DNA from: Macquaria australasica
Taxonomy: Eukaryota; Chordata; Actinopteri; Centrarchiformes; Percichthyidae
NCBI GenBank assembly: GCA_005408345.1
Contig: SEMN01000343.1
Location: forward strand, 480,423 to 544,422
Reading direction: 5' to 3'
Length of the DNA: 64,000 nt
Below, one piece after another: positions 20,545 to 31,843 of this stretch. The notes below the pieces were generated by a model that saw only the letters and a list, made by a program, of their open reading frames with translations, was not told the origin of the DNA and made no database searches. A program made the translations under genes and the position numbers. Each line of letters opens with the position of its first letter. Within the stretch, counting starts at the first letter, position 1.

Positions 20545-21055
20545 AGAACACCAAGCATCTTGAAACAAAAAAAGGCATCTCAAAACAAAAAAATAGAAAA
20601 AAGAGCTATGGAGGAGTATCAGGTGAGGGCCATCATGAACCATAGACCCCACATTCTACATAGGAATGAAGAAAAGAAACATCTTGGATTACAGTGCCAC
20701 AACGCATGGAAAACTCCTGTTTTTAGACATCCAAGATCGGCCAAATGTTTTCACATGCAGAACAGAAAATTATTATAAAGTTATTTATTTATTAAAATGC
20801 CCATGTGATAAGATGTATATAGGTGCATGCTGAAACAAAGGACTAGTGAGCACGAGATCTCCATCAGATGCAATGATGTGAACTATCCTGTTGCCCGTCA
20901 TTTCAACGAATTTTCACACTCTATCTCCTCTCTATGATTTCATTTTCATACATTTCATTTTCATTTGAACACACTGAATTACCAAAAGGGGGAGATAAGG
21001 AAAGAAAGAAATGCCAAAGGGAACTTTTTTGGACTGACACTTAAGATACACTTGA
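20545..21055 (+). pseudogene. Penelope-like element remnant with GIY-YIG endonuclease
   Basis: Fragments in different frames line up as the end of a Penelope-like protein: a Cys/His-poor remnant of the linker (20560-20778), then VIYLLKCPCDKMYIG (about 20772-20820), the strand bearing the first half of GIY-YIG, then RTSEHEISIRCNDVN and YPVARHFNEFSHSISSL (about 20840-20935), and finally KGGDKERKKCQRELFW (about 20985-21035). This is the order in the GIY-YIG tail that nicks target DNA for retrotransposition. Stops and at least two frameshifts break it, and the reverse transcriptase part is missing, so it is a dead 3-prime fragment. Confidence 0.65.
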
Positions 21056-21060
21056 TCAAT

Positions 21061-21640
21061 GATCACCATCTTGGTTCAGCGTCTTAGCATGCTAGCATTT
21101 GCTAATTGCTTAGCACGAAAGTACACCCGGTCTAAAAAGGTCTAAAAGTAGAGCTGATGCTGATGGGTATGTCATTAGTTTTGCAAGTATTTGGTGATGG
21201 CACTAAATTAAACATTGAAGTATCACCAAAGTCATTACAATTCATCGTGAGGGGAACATGAATGGTACATTTAATGGTAATCCATCCTGTAGGTTTTGTT
21301 CACAAAAGGCACTAAAGGAAAAATCAGGGGGTCCCAAAAGTAATTACAGTACATCATATGGGCACCATGAATATCTGTTCCAAATGTTGTGCCAATCCAT
21401 CTGGTAGATGTTGAGATTTTTACAAAATAAGTGAAAATGTTGAAAACATTTCAAAGTTACCTTGTGATGGACCAATGTGTTACAAATTCCAGCATGATAA
21501 AGGCACTTGAGAAATGGTCAGGAGTCACCCAAATCTTTAGGGATGATCCTCTGGGGACCGTGAATATTTACAGCAAATTTAATGACAATCTGGTGAATAG
21601 CTCTGGTGAGAACAAAGTGGTGACTCGACCAACCATGAAC
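21061..21640 (+). repeat. Dispersed fish repeat R, copy 1
   Basis: It consists of loosely repeated modules: a statement such as TCACCAAAGTCATTACAATT, CATCNTGAGGGGAACATGAA and AATGGTAATCCATCC, each recurring two to three times with change. Related modules appear at 34850-35470 and 44976-45135. The starting part (CATCTTGGTTCAGCGTCTTA then GCATGCTAGCATTTGCTAAT) is a common fish repeat by recollection. Confidence 0.55.
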
Positions 21641-22700
21641 CTTGCACTCCTTATGCCGTGCTTTCTCGTGTGTTGTAGTGGACTGTTTTTGTCAACACCG
21701 TCCCTGCCCTGACAGCAATGCAGCAGAGCATCTTCGCTGGAAGAGGCATGAATTGTTTTGGTGTAAACTGCCCTAAATATTTCTCCAAACAGCAGGCATT
21801 CTGTGACAAGATGGTAATATTCTTACCTAGTTATTAGTATTGGATGTAGCAAAAGAGATTTAAATTAACATATTTTATATAGTTTAAATGATTATAAGTA
21901 TTACACACCATCAGTATAATAACATACAATACAATAAAATCAGTACAATAAAATAAAACAATATCGCTATCTCTATAATTGCTTTGTCGTTATCTAGAAA
22001 AATGCTCCTGGCATTTACATCGGGTTGTTCCGGTGGTCCGTTTGTGATGCAAAGTTCGAGAATAAACTTTGTATCCATCATCCATTAGGAAAAGACCACA
22101 CTCTTAAATCCCCCCCACTCCCCCCACTCCAGTGCACAAAGATGTTCAGGCCCCGCTACTGGTGAAAAAGCTCTGCAAGATTATTTATTCCTGACAAAGG
22201 ATGACTTTTAGTTTTAATTAAATGTTACATCTTCATGAGTTTCTGCAGTGAAGACTTTGATTTGGTTTGTCTCGTGTGATACTGCATGGCATGCCCAGAG
22301 AATCTGACTCTCTGTGTTTGTCTGCCCAACATACACCTCCATTTCCATGATATTCAGATGATTCCAGTACCAGTGGGGAGCCTGTAGTGTGTGCTCATGT
22401 AACTAAGCATGAAGAGCCACACAGCATGGGGCATCCTGAGGGCTCAGCAGAATAGGCTGTATGCTGTGCTCTAGTAATGTGTCATGGATTACTGAAACAA
22501 ACCCCTTCTGGATTCAACATAGTTGAAAAAAGGGTCAATATCTGGTGAGTATGAATATCCACATCAAATTTCATGGAAAGCTTGCTTAGCATATAGACTG
22601 GAAAAGTAGGGGGAAACAGCCTCGCTTTGTCCAAAGTTCAAAAATACACCTGCTAACCAAGGACCAAATCTTCAGTCACACAGTGGGTGTCCAACCGGGT
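21641..22700. other. No gene seen
   Basis: Non-coding. A further R-like fragment (CACATCAAATTTCATGGAAA) lies near 22560; otherwise nothing is recognisable. The AT-rich part at 21840-21970 is simple sequence. Confidence 0.5.
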
Positions 22701-22707
22701 TGGTAGA

Positions 22708-22710
<3 letters not shown>

Positions 22711-22736
<26 letters not shown>
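22711..22736. repeat. (GT)13 microsatellite
   Basis: Thirteen uninterrupted GT units. Confidence 0.95.
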
Positions 22737-22740
<4 letters not shown>

Positions 22741-22982
22741 GATATGTACAGTATAAAGATGTAACCTAACTAATTGTTTACAATAATTGAAGTGTAATTA
22801 AGGAACAGCCATCAGCAAGTTAAAATAAAGCTCTAATGGTTAACGTTGCTGACTTCTACTCATAGACTGTGAGGTAGTCTGTCACACCAACATCAATAGC
22901 TTCCAGACACCTGCCACAAATGCCATGCCTACATTTGTAAGGCACACACCAAAATGATCACACATTGCCACTCATGCTCATG

Positions 22983-22983
<1 letters not shown>
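22737..22983. other. No gene seen between microsatellites
   Basis: Plain AT-rich sequence joining two dinucleotide tracts of opposite strand sense. Confidence 0.5.

Positions 22984-23030
<47 letters not shown>
22984..23030. repeat. (CA)23 microsatellite
   Basis: About 23 uninterrupted CA units, the longest dinucleotide run in the window. Confidence 0.95.
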
Positions 23031-23031
<1 letters not shown>

Positions 23032-25035
23032 TTAGGTTGAATCTATGTTTTTGAAGTAAATGTTAATTTAGAAATAAGTTGTCATGACTGTTCTTTTTGA
23101 ATAAAATCAGTCAGTTTTGACCAGAAACAGATGGCAGCCACCAAATGGGACAATCGTACCAATAGATTTTTTTAGATGGTTTCAAAACAGTATCCTGGCT
23201 AAACAGATACCAGTCTGTAATAACCACTCAATATGTTTTCTTCTTCTTAACAACAGTCAAAAAAATATGTAAATTGTACTTCTTTTACTGAAAAAACGAG
23301 TGGTATTCAGATAGAGTTCTGTACACCATAAATTCCATAAATAAGTGTAGAACTTGTAATAATTAATGAATGAAGTTGATTAAAAGATGTCACACATCTT
23401 CCATAAGAAGAAAGAAGAAACAAACACAATACGAGTTAACACACAGCCATGAGATTGGTATGGATCTTCTCATCTCGCTCAGAAAGTGAATAAGTGTATT
23501 TCTCTAAATGATGAACTAGTCCTTCATGTCCTGCTTCCAGTAGGACTAAAACTGGTTTCCAGTTTTGCACGCCACACACTCATTCAGCAATGTGACACTG
23601 CATGTCAGTCCCATGTAGCACTGAAGTGCTGGTGTCAAAGCTACATCATGTTTTAATCATATCAATTTGTCCCGCAGATCAGAGATGCCAAGATCAATAG
23701 AGACAGCAAGGGATACAGCCATGAGCCCACTGACATGTCATTCCACTCAGACTGCATCAGCGCTCTCTAGCTGATAGAGTTTAATTCCCCCTCTGCTGTA
23801 AGAGGAGATATAATCAAGGGATGGTGGCAGGGAAATTAGAATATAATTCACGCGTATGAGAGTTGTTCCCAGCCTTCCTGCCTGTCAGACCTCTTACACC
23901 TTAACGCTGCTGCTCTGAATAAATAAGATGTAGCTTGGGGCCTCTCTTCACGGCCTTGACTGCAATCACCAACTTGTCTTCTGAGTGTCACAGATGACTC
24001 AGAGCTTAATAGACACCGACAGAACAGATAGAGTCTCTTTTATGGGCAAGAAAGCTTTCTGATCTGTTGCACATACTTATCAGGAAGTCAAATCTGCAGC
24101 AAGGTGGCCTGCATCTGTGATTTTGTTTTTGTCTTATCTTCACCTGTGTTTCCTATGGTGGAACCATTTTTCATCCAGATGTAGGTCTCATGCATGTCAC
24201 ACTACATCGTGTCACATGATGTAATCTCCATTTGAGATATGAGCATTTGCTTTTTCAAGGCAAAACACATTTTTAAATGGCAACCAAGTCAATGGAATGA
24301 CACGAGTCAATGGGAACAAAGCAAATCCAAAATGTTGAGCAGAAGATTCGACTCCGACTCCACTTCATGAATTACAGAGACAAGACAAAAAGGAGGAAAA
24401 TAATAGAAAGGGCTGAGGTTACTGGTAAGTTTTGAGATAAGTCTAAATTGTGACATAAACACAGGCATACTTCGCACCAGGAATGTTGGTCGGTAGGTCA
24501 AAGAGCCTAGGGGGTACATTGCATATAGATGGTCAGAAATGTCCCAATATTTTTATCAATCTCCAATGATTTTCCCATAGGATTAAAGGATCCTACCTGT
24601 CAGTATCAGGTGAATGCAGAGTTGCCTTAGATGGGGGATAACTCATTGGTGGACCTTAGCTAATTCAACATGTTGAGGTTGTCGGTGAGAGAAAGTTCTC
24701 TGACTGCATGTTCAATTTAACTAATCAAACATTTTTTCTCCCCTTTTTGCCTTCACCTTTACTATTTTTCTTCCACAAGCAACTCTTTAACCAGCAGCTA
24801 CATGTTGGATGTTCAGTAACACAGAGAACACACTCACATGAAGCTATAAGGACCATGCACCACAGACAATATGCACCCCCATGCATATACAGGTTTCAGA
24901 ACTGCCACCCGCGAGTGTGTGTGTGTTTTGACCAACAACACAATGATAACCTGGTCAGTTCACAGCGACAGTTTAGTTGGTTTATACACACAGTTACCAG
25001 TGTATTAGGTAAACCTAGCTAAAACTAATGCAGCC
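23031..25035. other. Gene-free stretch with a possible conserved block
   Basis: No coding evidence. The segment 23690-24060 is repeat-free and complex, with ATAATTCACGCG, AATAAATAAGATG and TGACTCAGAGC (AP-1-like) words, and could be a regulatory block; this is only texture. The rest is unremarkable. Confidence 0.35.
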
Positions 25036-25165
25036 TTAAGCCCAGTTCAGACCAAAGATTCGCGACGAGACGAGTTGAAACTTGCAAATACTTGCAATGC
25101 GCCGGTCTGCAACGTTCTGAAACCTCCCAGTTTACACCAGTGTGACTAGACGAGACGGTGTATTG
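25036..25165 (+). mobile_element. Small TTAA-bounded non-autonomous element, copy 2 (one end)
   Basis: It starts TTAAGCCCAGTTCAGACC followed by AAAGATTCGCGACGAGACGA, the same as the minus-strand start at 4094. The two copies differ after about 45 bases. The far end was not located. Confidence 0.5.
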
Positions 25166-26784
25166 TTTCCATTGCAACGACTCTCTGTACTTCTGTTCTA
25201 ACTGCCGGCTAAACAGGCTTTTTATGTCAGTTACTGTCACAAGCTGAATAAGTGATCAGTCAGCATTTCATTAGCATGTGTGTGTTTTATGTAAATGTCA
25301 TGCATCATTTTATTATTTTATTTTACCCTGGCATCAGCAGCAGTAGCAGGTGCAGCATCAGGGAGGTCTTATGGTATTGTAGTTATGGCCAGCTGAAAAT
25401 TAATGACATGGATGAAATGTAAATCATTGATGAAATGTTTAGTAAAGGTGATTTGGTGTCAATTATGTCGATTTCAAATGTTATTTGTAGTCTCAAATTA
25501 CATTACTAACTTAAAATCTAAATTGACATTGAAAGTCAAAGGAAAAACACCAAAAGTTCTGTTTGGGGCAAATCCTACATTAAAATATCACATATGTACA
25601 CTATGTATTGTTAGCCCTTGTGTGCTCTGGACACTGTAGGGTATCAGGGTACTACATATATAATAATATATATTTAATAATTAAAACTCAAGTCATTATT
25701 ATGAAATATTATTTAATTATTCTAATTTTCATAGAGAGGGGACATGTGATTGGCTAAAAGTTGGATGGGTGCAGGGGGTGATTGAACAAAAACATTTACT
25801 CCAGTAAAACTGTTTTTATGTATATACCAGTGATGAAATAACATTTCATAATAATGGTACATTTATACATATTACACAATTTATTTACATGATGATTTAT
25901 TTAATAATGTCTTATTTACTTTAAACACTTTGGGCTTCCATACTTTTGGTGCTGCTTACAGGTCTTTAGACTTTGCCTTATTTAATGATTTTTTGCAGTT
26001 TAGTCACATCCCTATCATCAACTTCATCCCAGGACAACCTCAGACTGCTGTCGAGCATGTAGCCAGCTTGCTCGTATTTGGTGTGATGAATAAGTAAACA
26101 GGTGGGGGAATAAGTGGAGGAAAAGTTAAATACCAGCTCCTCTCTTCAAACAGTTGATATATCTTGATGCTGTGTGTAGAGGAGGAGTCATTGTAAAGCT
26201 GCTGCCATGAATACTGTATGGAAATGAGAGAGGGCAGGTGTGTTCATTTTCACCACTATGGGCTCTTGAATTAATTACATCTAAGAAAGAGAGATGTAAA
26301 GGGGGGCTCACATTTACCAGCAGGCGGATTAGGAGTCTTTGAGGAAAAATGAGTTCTATCTAGCTTTAATGGATTCATATCCCCACTCTTTGTTCCTCTC
26401 CCTCCCTCTTTCTTTCTTTCCTCCTGTCTCTTACTCACATTCACCTTTAGTCGTCCAAAAATGACAAAATTGGTACAATCAAACATCTCTGCAGTCTAGT
26501 CAAGTCTGCATTTTTTATCAAAATCATCACTGTGTGTCCCATAATAGGCAAAATAAATAAATCAAGTTAATGAAGAGAGTCTCTGAGTTTGCCATGTATT
26601 CATAGAGGTGTGACTGTTATTGTATTTGTATTGCCTCATGCTTCTGTCTGCCCCAGGCAAATATTTTTTCAATCCATTGCTGTGAAATGTTATAACTCAC
26701 AGTAACTGTCTGTGAGAAAGCTCTGGAGGCCTGTGAAGTGCTATAGCTCAGAGAGCTGGAAGTCTGCCGTTGTCTCTGGACTCC
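25166..26784. other. No gene seen
   Basis: Non-coding and mostly AT-rich. The open frame at 25403-25639 lacks any domain. A CT-rich run sits at 26390-26430. Confidence 0.5.
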
Positions 26785-27060
26785 AGCAGTGTTGCCAACT
26801 CTCACGCTCCTGGCGTGAGACACACGCTTTCACGTTCAGTCTCACACTGTCCAAACAATTCTCACGCCAAAACACTGCGACAGCAACAGAGATGAACAGG
26901 CGAGCGTACGTACCGTTGGTTATGTACTGTAACCCCCAATCTATGAGTATAGGCTCTTAAATTACTCTCTATTTGGTCTGCAATATGTGCGCGATGCTTA
27001 TCGCCGTGTTGACAGCTGTTCTGGCAGAAAACCCTGCGCTGGAGCACAGAAGGCGTTCAA
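26785..27060 (+). mobile_element. Probable hAT-type non-autonomous repeat
   Basis: The start CAGCAGTGTTGCCAACTCTC followed by several TCTCACGC words resembles a common fish dispersed element by recollection. CpG dinucleotides are more frequent here than nearby. No matching right end or target duplication was found. Confidence 0.4.
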
Positions 27061-27068
27061 GCAAGCTA

Positions 27069-27088
27069 GTGAGTGAGTGAGTGAGTGA
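27069..27088. repeat. (GTGA)5 tetranucleotide repeat
   Basis: Five GTGA units, grading into GTGT at 27094. Confidence 0.9.
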
Positions 27089-27094
27089 AAGAGT

Positions 27095-27535
27095 GTGTGT
27101 TCATGTGTACATTTGTGTGTGGGTGTTCATGTATTGGCTATGTGTCTGGAGTAGGATAGGTTCTTGTGTTCTTTTGTTTCTTTTTGTTTATTTCTGGTTC
27201 TTGCTACTTGTGAACATTGAATAAAACGGTGTAGTTTTGATAGTGGAAACAGCACGTCTTTGACTTTCATTAGTGAATGAACGGTTAGTGTGTGTCTAAT
27301 ATTGTGAAATTGTGAGTATTTCCCAGGGTGGCATAGTCAGGTTATATCCTTAAATCTTACAATATAAGGTCCCACTCTCGCCACACGTGTAAGATCTGGA
27401 GCACCTGGGCCCAGTGGTCCACTGGATATAGAAGTCCCAGCTCCCAGCGTGGCTCTCTCTCTTTTCCCTGCCAGCACCTGCAACCCCTTTTGCTTTGCTT
27501 AGCCTTTTGTTTCATTTTTTACTCCACAACACTGT
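27095..27535. other. No gene seen
   Basis: GT-rich at first, then plain non-coding sequence; no repeat border or coding frame recognised. Confidence 0.45.
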
Positions 27536-27539
27536 ACAC

Positions 27540-27690
27540 TACACTATACACACACAGGAAGGAAGGAATTAGTTGTTTCTATTCATCAGATGGACACAAA
27601 CACAACTCCAAATGAATTCTAATGTTTCTCTGCGTCTACTGGATGTCTAAATAGGCAACTGTTTGCTAGCACGTTTGCCATAACAAGTCC
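27540..27690 (+). repeat. Dispersed repeat M, partial copy 1
   Basis: It shares GGATGTCTAAATAGGCAACT, GTTTGCTAGCAC and GCCATAACAA with 29990-30070, and related words with 53760-53850. Confidence 0.5.
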
Positions 27691-27939
27691 CCAAAATAAT
27701 GAATGCAGGTTAAAGTCTCATTCAAAAGTTGGTTCAAAAATTCAAAAATCAAAAGAATTGCAGATCCATCCCATAGGTGTTTGATTTAGCATACTGTCAG
27801 ATAATATTACTTTGCCCCAGTTCTACATAGAATTATGTTATGAAGTATACACTGTGTATACAATAGTTTTTACAATATAATGTCTTGGCGGCTAGTGCCA
27901 AGATATTGATGTAGGCTACTATACTGTTTTGTACTAACA

Positions 27940-28488
27940 TACAGACAACCCGGTTTGTCTGGGATTGTCCCGCTTTCAAGCTGGGTGTCCCAAGTCCCGA
28001 CAAATATCTGTAAAACACTCTAATCGTGGTGAAAACACAAAAACACATTTAAGTACTATACCTGTTTTCAGTGCTATAGACGTTTATCGTGTTCTGTCCC
28101 ACTCATTATTACCTAACCCATAAAAACATGTTATAAAAACATAATGCACCATGCGTCTGAATTCAACAGTGATTTGGCTGTATATGTGTCAATCAAAATG
28201 TACCGTTGTCAAAGCTGTTGCTAGCCTATGAGTCATAGGCAAGTGTCATAGGCAATGATGCTTGCAGCTCCTTCTGACAGAACCTCCGTAAAGTACCTGG
28301 CTACGAAAATGCTGCATTCATGGTGTTGAAAGGTGTGCTCGGTAACCATGCTAAGTGCTTAAATAAATCTCCCCCATCCTGATGAAAATGCCTATGGTGC
28401 GTGCATAACGTGCATGCATGTGTGCGTGCATGAACGTGCGGTACACTAAAGGGTCCCGGTTTGGGGGTTTGAAAATATGGTCACCATA
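27940..28488. mobile_element. hAT-type element with 8-bp target duplication
   Basis: TACTAACA is present at 27932-27939 and again at 28489-28496, an exact 8-bp duplication as made by hAT transposases. The 549-bp insert ends ATATGGTCACCATA on the right and contains GGTTTGTCTGGGATTGTCCC and GGGTCCCGGTTTGGGGG words. The two termini are not obvious mirror images, so the left end may be worn. No transposase. Confidence 0.6.
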
Positions 28489-28496
28489 TACTAACA

Positions 28497-29094
28497 GGAA
28501 ATGACAAAAGGCACATACTGCCACCCATCAATTAGACTGTGACTTTAAAAATGTCTCTGTTAAGTTTAAATTTGACAGACCGGACCCATCACATCACTTT
28601 CACACCATTTTTTTAATTTCCGAAATATCACCATAGGCACTATATGTCAAACACACACTATTGAATATGTCTGTGACCTTTGTAGCAATCCACGTTCAAG
28701 TACTTAGCCTAAAGAGAGTGCTGGGTAAAATGAAAGGCCATTAAATATCCTGTGGCCTAGGTCCATTAGACTGAATGAAACTGCAGTATAAAAGAAGAAT
28801 TGAATTCCCCATTCTCATATGAGCCATGATGGCTTCTTTAATACAAAAACCAGAGGAGCAATTACTTCAGATTCAGCACAGTGGTGCATGTATGGTGCTG
28901 TCAGCCTATAGGCGCTGCTGGTGTCCAACCTGCCAAAAGCAGCCCGTCTCTCACTGAGTGCTGTGGATAATACCTCAGACCTCCCAAATGAGTTACTCCA
29001 TCCTAATCTAAATGAAAAGACTTGCACTGGTCTGTACAGTCCTTTCATGTTCTTATTTTGACTGAGCTATGATCCAACACTGAAAGATAAAAGG
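28497..29094. other. No gene seen
   Basis: Non-coding; no repeat recognised. Confidence 0.5.
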
Positions 29095-29375
29095 AAGTTG
29101 GGTTACGCTTTCTTTCACAAGACGCATTTATAAAGGCTTTGTAAACTGTTACTAATGGTTTTATGAATGGTTAATGAATCATTTACTAGTGCTTAGCAGA
29201 TCAGTAATAAGCCAACTTATTACAATCATTAGAAAGTCAAATATTACAGCAGTATATGATTGATCCTTTCCCAGGGACCCATGGTATGCCTTAAGAATTA
29301 ACCCACAAGCTATTAAATGTTGGCAGGATAGCAGAGTGGCAAATAAATCACAGTGTTTTACACTTTCCACTGTGC
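29095..29375 (-). repeat. Dispersed repeat, left inverted copy
   Basis: Positions 29224-29363 match the reverse complement of 31704-31843 with few changes. The left part (29095-29220) has the words ATTTATAAAGGCTTTGTAAA and ATGGTTAATGAATCATTTAC that recur in fish repeats. Confidence 0.6.
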
Positions 29376-29758
29376 TTTTTTTTAAAAAAAAAGTGGACTC
29401 TCAACCTTTTTTACAGCAGACAAAAAAATACAGGTGTCAAATACAGATAACATGAAATACAACACTAATACATATACACATATACAAGGTGTAAGTAACT
29501 GCATAGCTAGTTCTCTTCTTCTGATGTGTGTCTTGATGGAATGTTTTTGTAGGTGTGTTTGCTTGATAGACAGGTGCCTCAGCTTGGCATACTAAACCAC
29601 ACCACACCACTAAATCATGGTGCTTGCTGATTGCTCGTCCTTCCTTTATATGACCATGGCTTTTCTCAATGGTCCAAGATAGAATGGGGTTCAGTGTTGC
29701 AGATGCTACATCTATGTTTGTCTATTATTGCAATGCTAAAAAGATGTGTTGAAAATTA
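29376..29758. other. No gene seen
   Basis: Begins with a T/A homopolymer junction at 29378-29392; otherwise plain non-coding sequence. Confidence 0.5.
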
Positions 29759-29759
29759 C

Positions 29760-30075
29760 CATAAAGCTGCACCAATCAATATTTTTCTATGACAATGGAT
29801 CAATTTACTGTGTATAAAGTGAAAGGTGAAAAGAGCGTTCTAGCATCTTTTAGCTCCCTGTTTTGGTTTTACGGCCCATAACTTTAATGTTCAGTTCAGC
29901 CGCAGCACTCTCATCAATCCCACTCCCAGACACAGCAGGCAGGTGTTTTTTAAGCAAAAGAGCTCTGACAAAGCTTTTTAAACTACCTGTCTAACACCAA
30001 ACATGACTACAAATGAATGGTAATATTGCTAATGTCTATATAGGCAGCTGTTTGCTAACACATTAGCCATAACAA
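29760..30075 (+). repeat. Dispersed repeat M, copy 2
   Basis: The order CAGCCGCAGCA, AGCAGGCAGGTGTTTT, AAAGCTTTTTAAA and AATATTGCTAATGTCTATAT parallels 53560-53850 and, inverted, 55560-55870. Confidence 0.6.
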
Positions 30076-30086
30076 CTTTAAAGTGA

Positions 30087-30981
30087 CAATAGACAACTTT
30101 TTTGCTTTAACTTATCATTATGAAGTAAATGTTGATTGTACAGTGTAATAGCTATAAAATAATGACACCATTGGCATTTAGACTGGTTTCCTATAAGCCT
30201 CGCTTTCACTGTGCAATTCTGTCTGCCCACGGGTACAAAGGAAGTGGGTCAACCATTGCACTGCGCAACCAAAACAGAAGAGGAATAGGGCTTTTATTTT
30301 CCAGTGGCTATTGGAAGCTATCACCAGCTAGCAAAATGACGGATGAGGAACAACCAGAGTAACTGTGGAAACTCTACCAAGCAAAAGAAAAAGATTCCCA
30401 TTAACGGAGGAGGCAAAGAAGGCAAAGAGGGAGTGATAAAAAACAAGGAAAAACAAGAGTGAACCTCGGACTGGCATTCACTCGATGGAGAGAGCTACAG
30501 GACTTGAGAGGGTTCCAAACCAGTTTTATTTATACAGCATCAAATCATAACAGAAGTTATCTCAGGGTACTATAGAGCAGGTCTAGACGTAACGTTACTC
30601 TTTATATTATTATTGACAGAGACCGATTTCCAGTACTAGAACAAGTGTTTTCTTCTACTCCCCCCTCCACCATTATGCCAGCCCCTGTTGTAGTTACATA
30701 CTTGTTTGCATGAAGCAACACTCAAACTGTTATTACTCAATATAAAACTATGAATTTTACCTCTTCTGTGAACATGTTTCTTTCTTCTCTTTTATTTCCA
30801 AAGTGGTGTTGATCGTTTCTTCACGGAAAATTAGAAACAAATGCAGTGTGTCCTGTGTTGCTGGTAGTAGCTAGGCTCGGAGGGAAACTGAAAGCGATCT
30901 GCTTGACTTTGTGATGGCAGCACCTACAGTAATACCACTTAGTAACGCTAGGGGGCATAAACGTTAAAAAGTTGTCTATTG
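30087..30981 (+). mobile_element. Non-autonomous element with 16-bp terminal inverted repeats
   Basis: CAATAGACAACTTTTT at 30087-30102 is mirrored exactly at 30966-30981, framing 895 bp. Inside, from 30334, MTDEEQPE is followed by a stop, and near 30455-30510 another frame reads RVNLGLAFTRWRELQDL; both resemble the start of a protein seen in fish mobile elements, so this is a decayed coding relic. A foreign repeat fragment (30519-30605) sits inside, so insertions are nested. No flanking duplication could be fixed. Confidence 0.6.
30519..30605 (-). repeat. Fragment of the 9.8/38.5 kb dispersed repeat, inverted
   Basis: The minus strand reads GTCTAGACCTGCTCTATAGT, GAGATAACTTCTGTTATGAT and ends TATAAATAAAA, matching the last third of the copies at 9815 and 38483. 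It interrupts the element at 30087-30981. Confidence 0.7.
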
Positions 30982-31160
30982 CTAATTTAAAAGGCCAATA
31001 TAGTATGTCAAATGTGTGTGTGATGTTCAGCTTGTAGTGAAATTCTGCCCCCAAGTGGCCAAAAAAGCATTACTATATGAAGCATGTAATACTGTTAAAG
31101 TGATGTCCGTAAAACCAGCATGAAAGTACTACATTGATATTCAACCATAATATGATATTG

Positions 31161-31431
31161 CATGTTCTCCCCGTGTCCGCGTGGGTTCTCTCTCCGGGCA
31201 CTCCGGCTTCCTCCCACCATCCAAAGACATGCAAGTTAGGTTAATTGGTGATTCTAAATTGTCCGTAGGTGTGACTGTGAGTGTGAATGTTTGTCTGTCT
31301 CTATGTTTCAGCCCTGTGATTGACTGGCGACCAGTCCTGGGTGTACCCCGCCTCTCGCCCAATGTCAGCTGGGATTGGCTCCAGCCCCCCGCGACCCTCT
31401 AAGAGGATAAGCGGTATAGAAAATGGATGGA
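31161..31431 (+). mobile_element. SINE-like repeat, headless copy
   Basis: This is the longer form of the repeat at 6633-6747 but lacks the tRNA-like head. It runs from CATGTTCTCCCCGTGTCCGC through GACATGCAAGTTAGGTTAAT and ACTGGCGACCAGTCCTGGGT to GGATAAGCGGTATAGAAAAT and a short GGAT tail. Its presence shows which middle portion the 6.6 kb copy is missing. Confidence 0.8.
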
Positions 31432-31703
31432 CATTTTATTGATTCCCATTATCAACCTATAAATAAAATGGTATTGGCATCTACATTTGTTTTTGTTGTT
31501 GTTGTTTAACTGATTTTAAGCCAGTGAGCGTCATATATCTAATGGCACTGGCATTATAACTGCCGTTATTAAATCCAGTATCCATTAATCTAGAATCCAG
31601 TAGCTGTAGATCCTGTGAGCTGCTGTGACTTCTTCCCTTGCTTAATTTCAGATTAATTCAATATGCCACTTTAATAAAGTCCTCACCCATCTTGAATCTG
31701 AAG

Positions 31704-31843
31704 GTGTAAAACACTGTGATTTATTTGCCACTCTGCTATACTGCCAACATTTAATAGCTTGTGGGTTAATTGTTAAGGCGTACCGAGGGTCCCTGGGAAA
31801 GGATCAATCATACACAGCTGTAATAATGACTTTCTAATGGTTC
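31704..31843 (+). repeat. Dispersed repeat, right inverted copy
   Basis: Reverse complement of 29224-29363 with scattered substitutions; the pair bounds about 2.3 kb of other insertions. Confidence 0.65.

Noticed and set aside
31141..31402. Open frames on both strands over the SINE-like repeat
   Set aside because: The same peptides would occur at every copy of this repeat; no coding function known.
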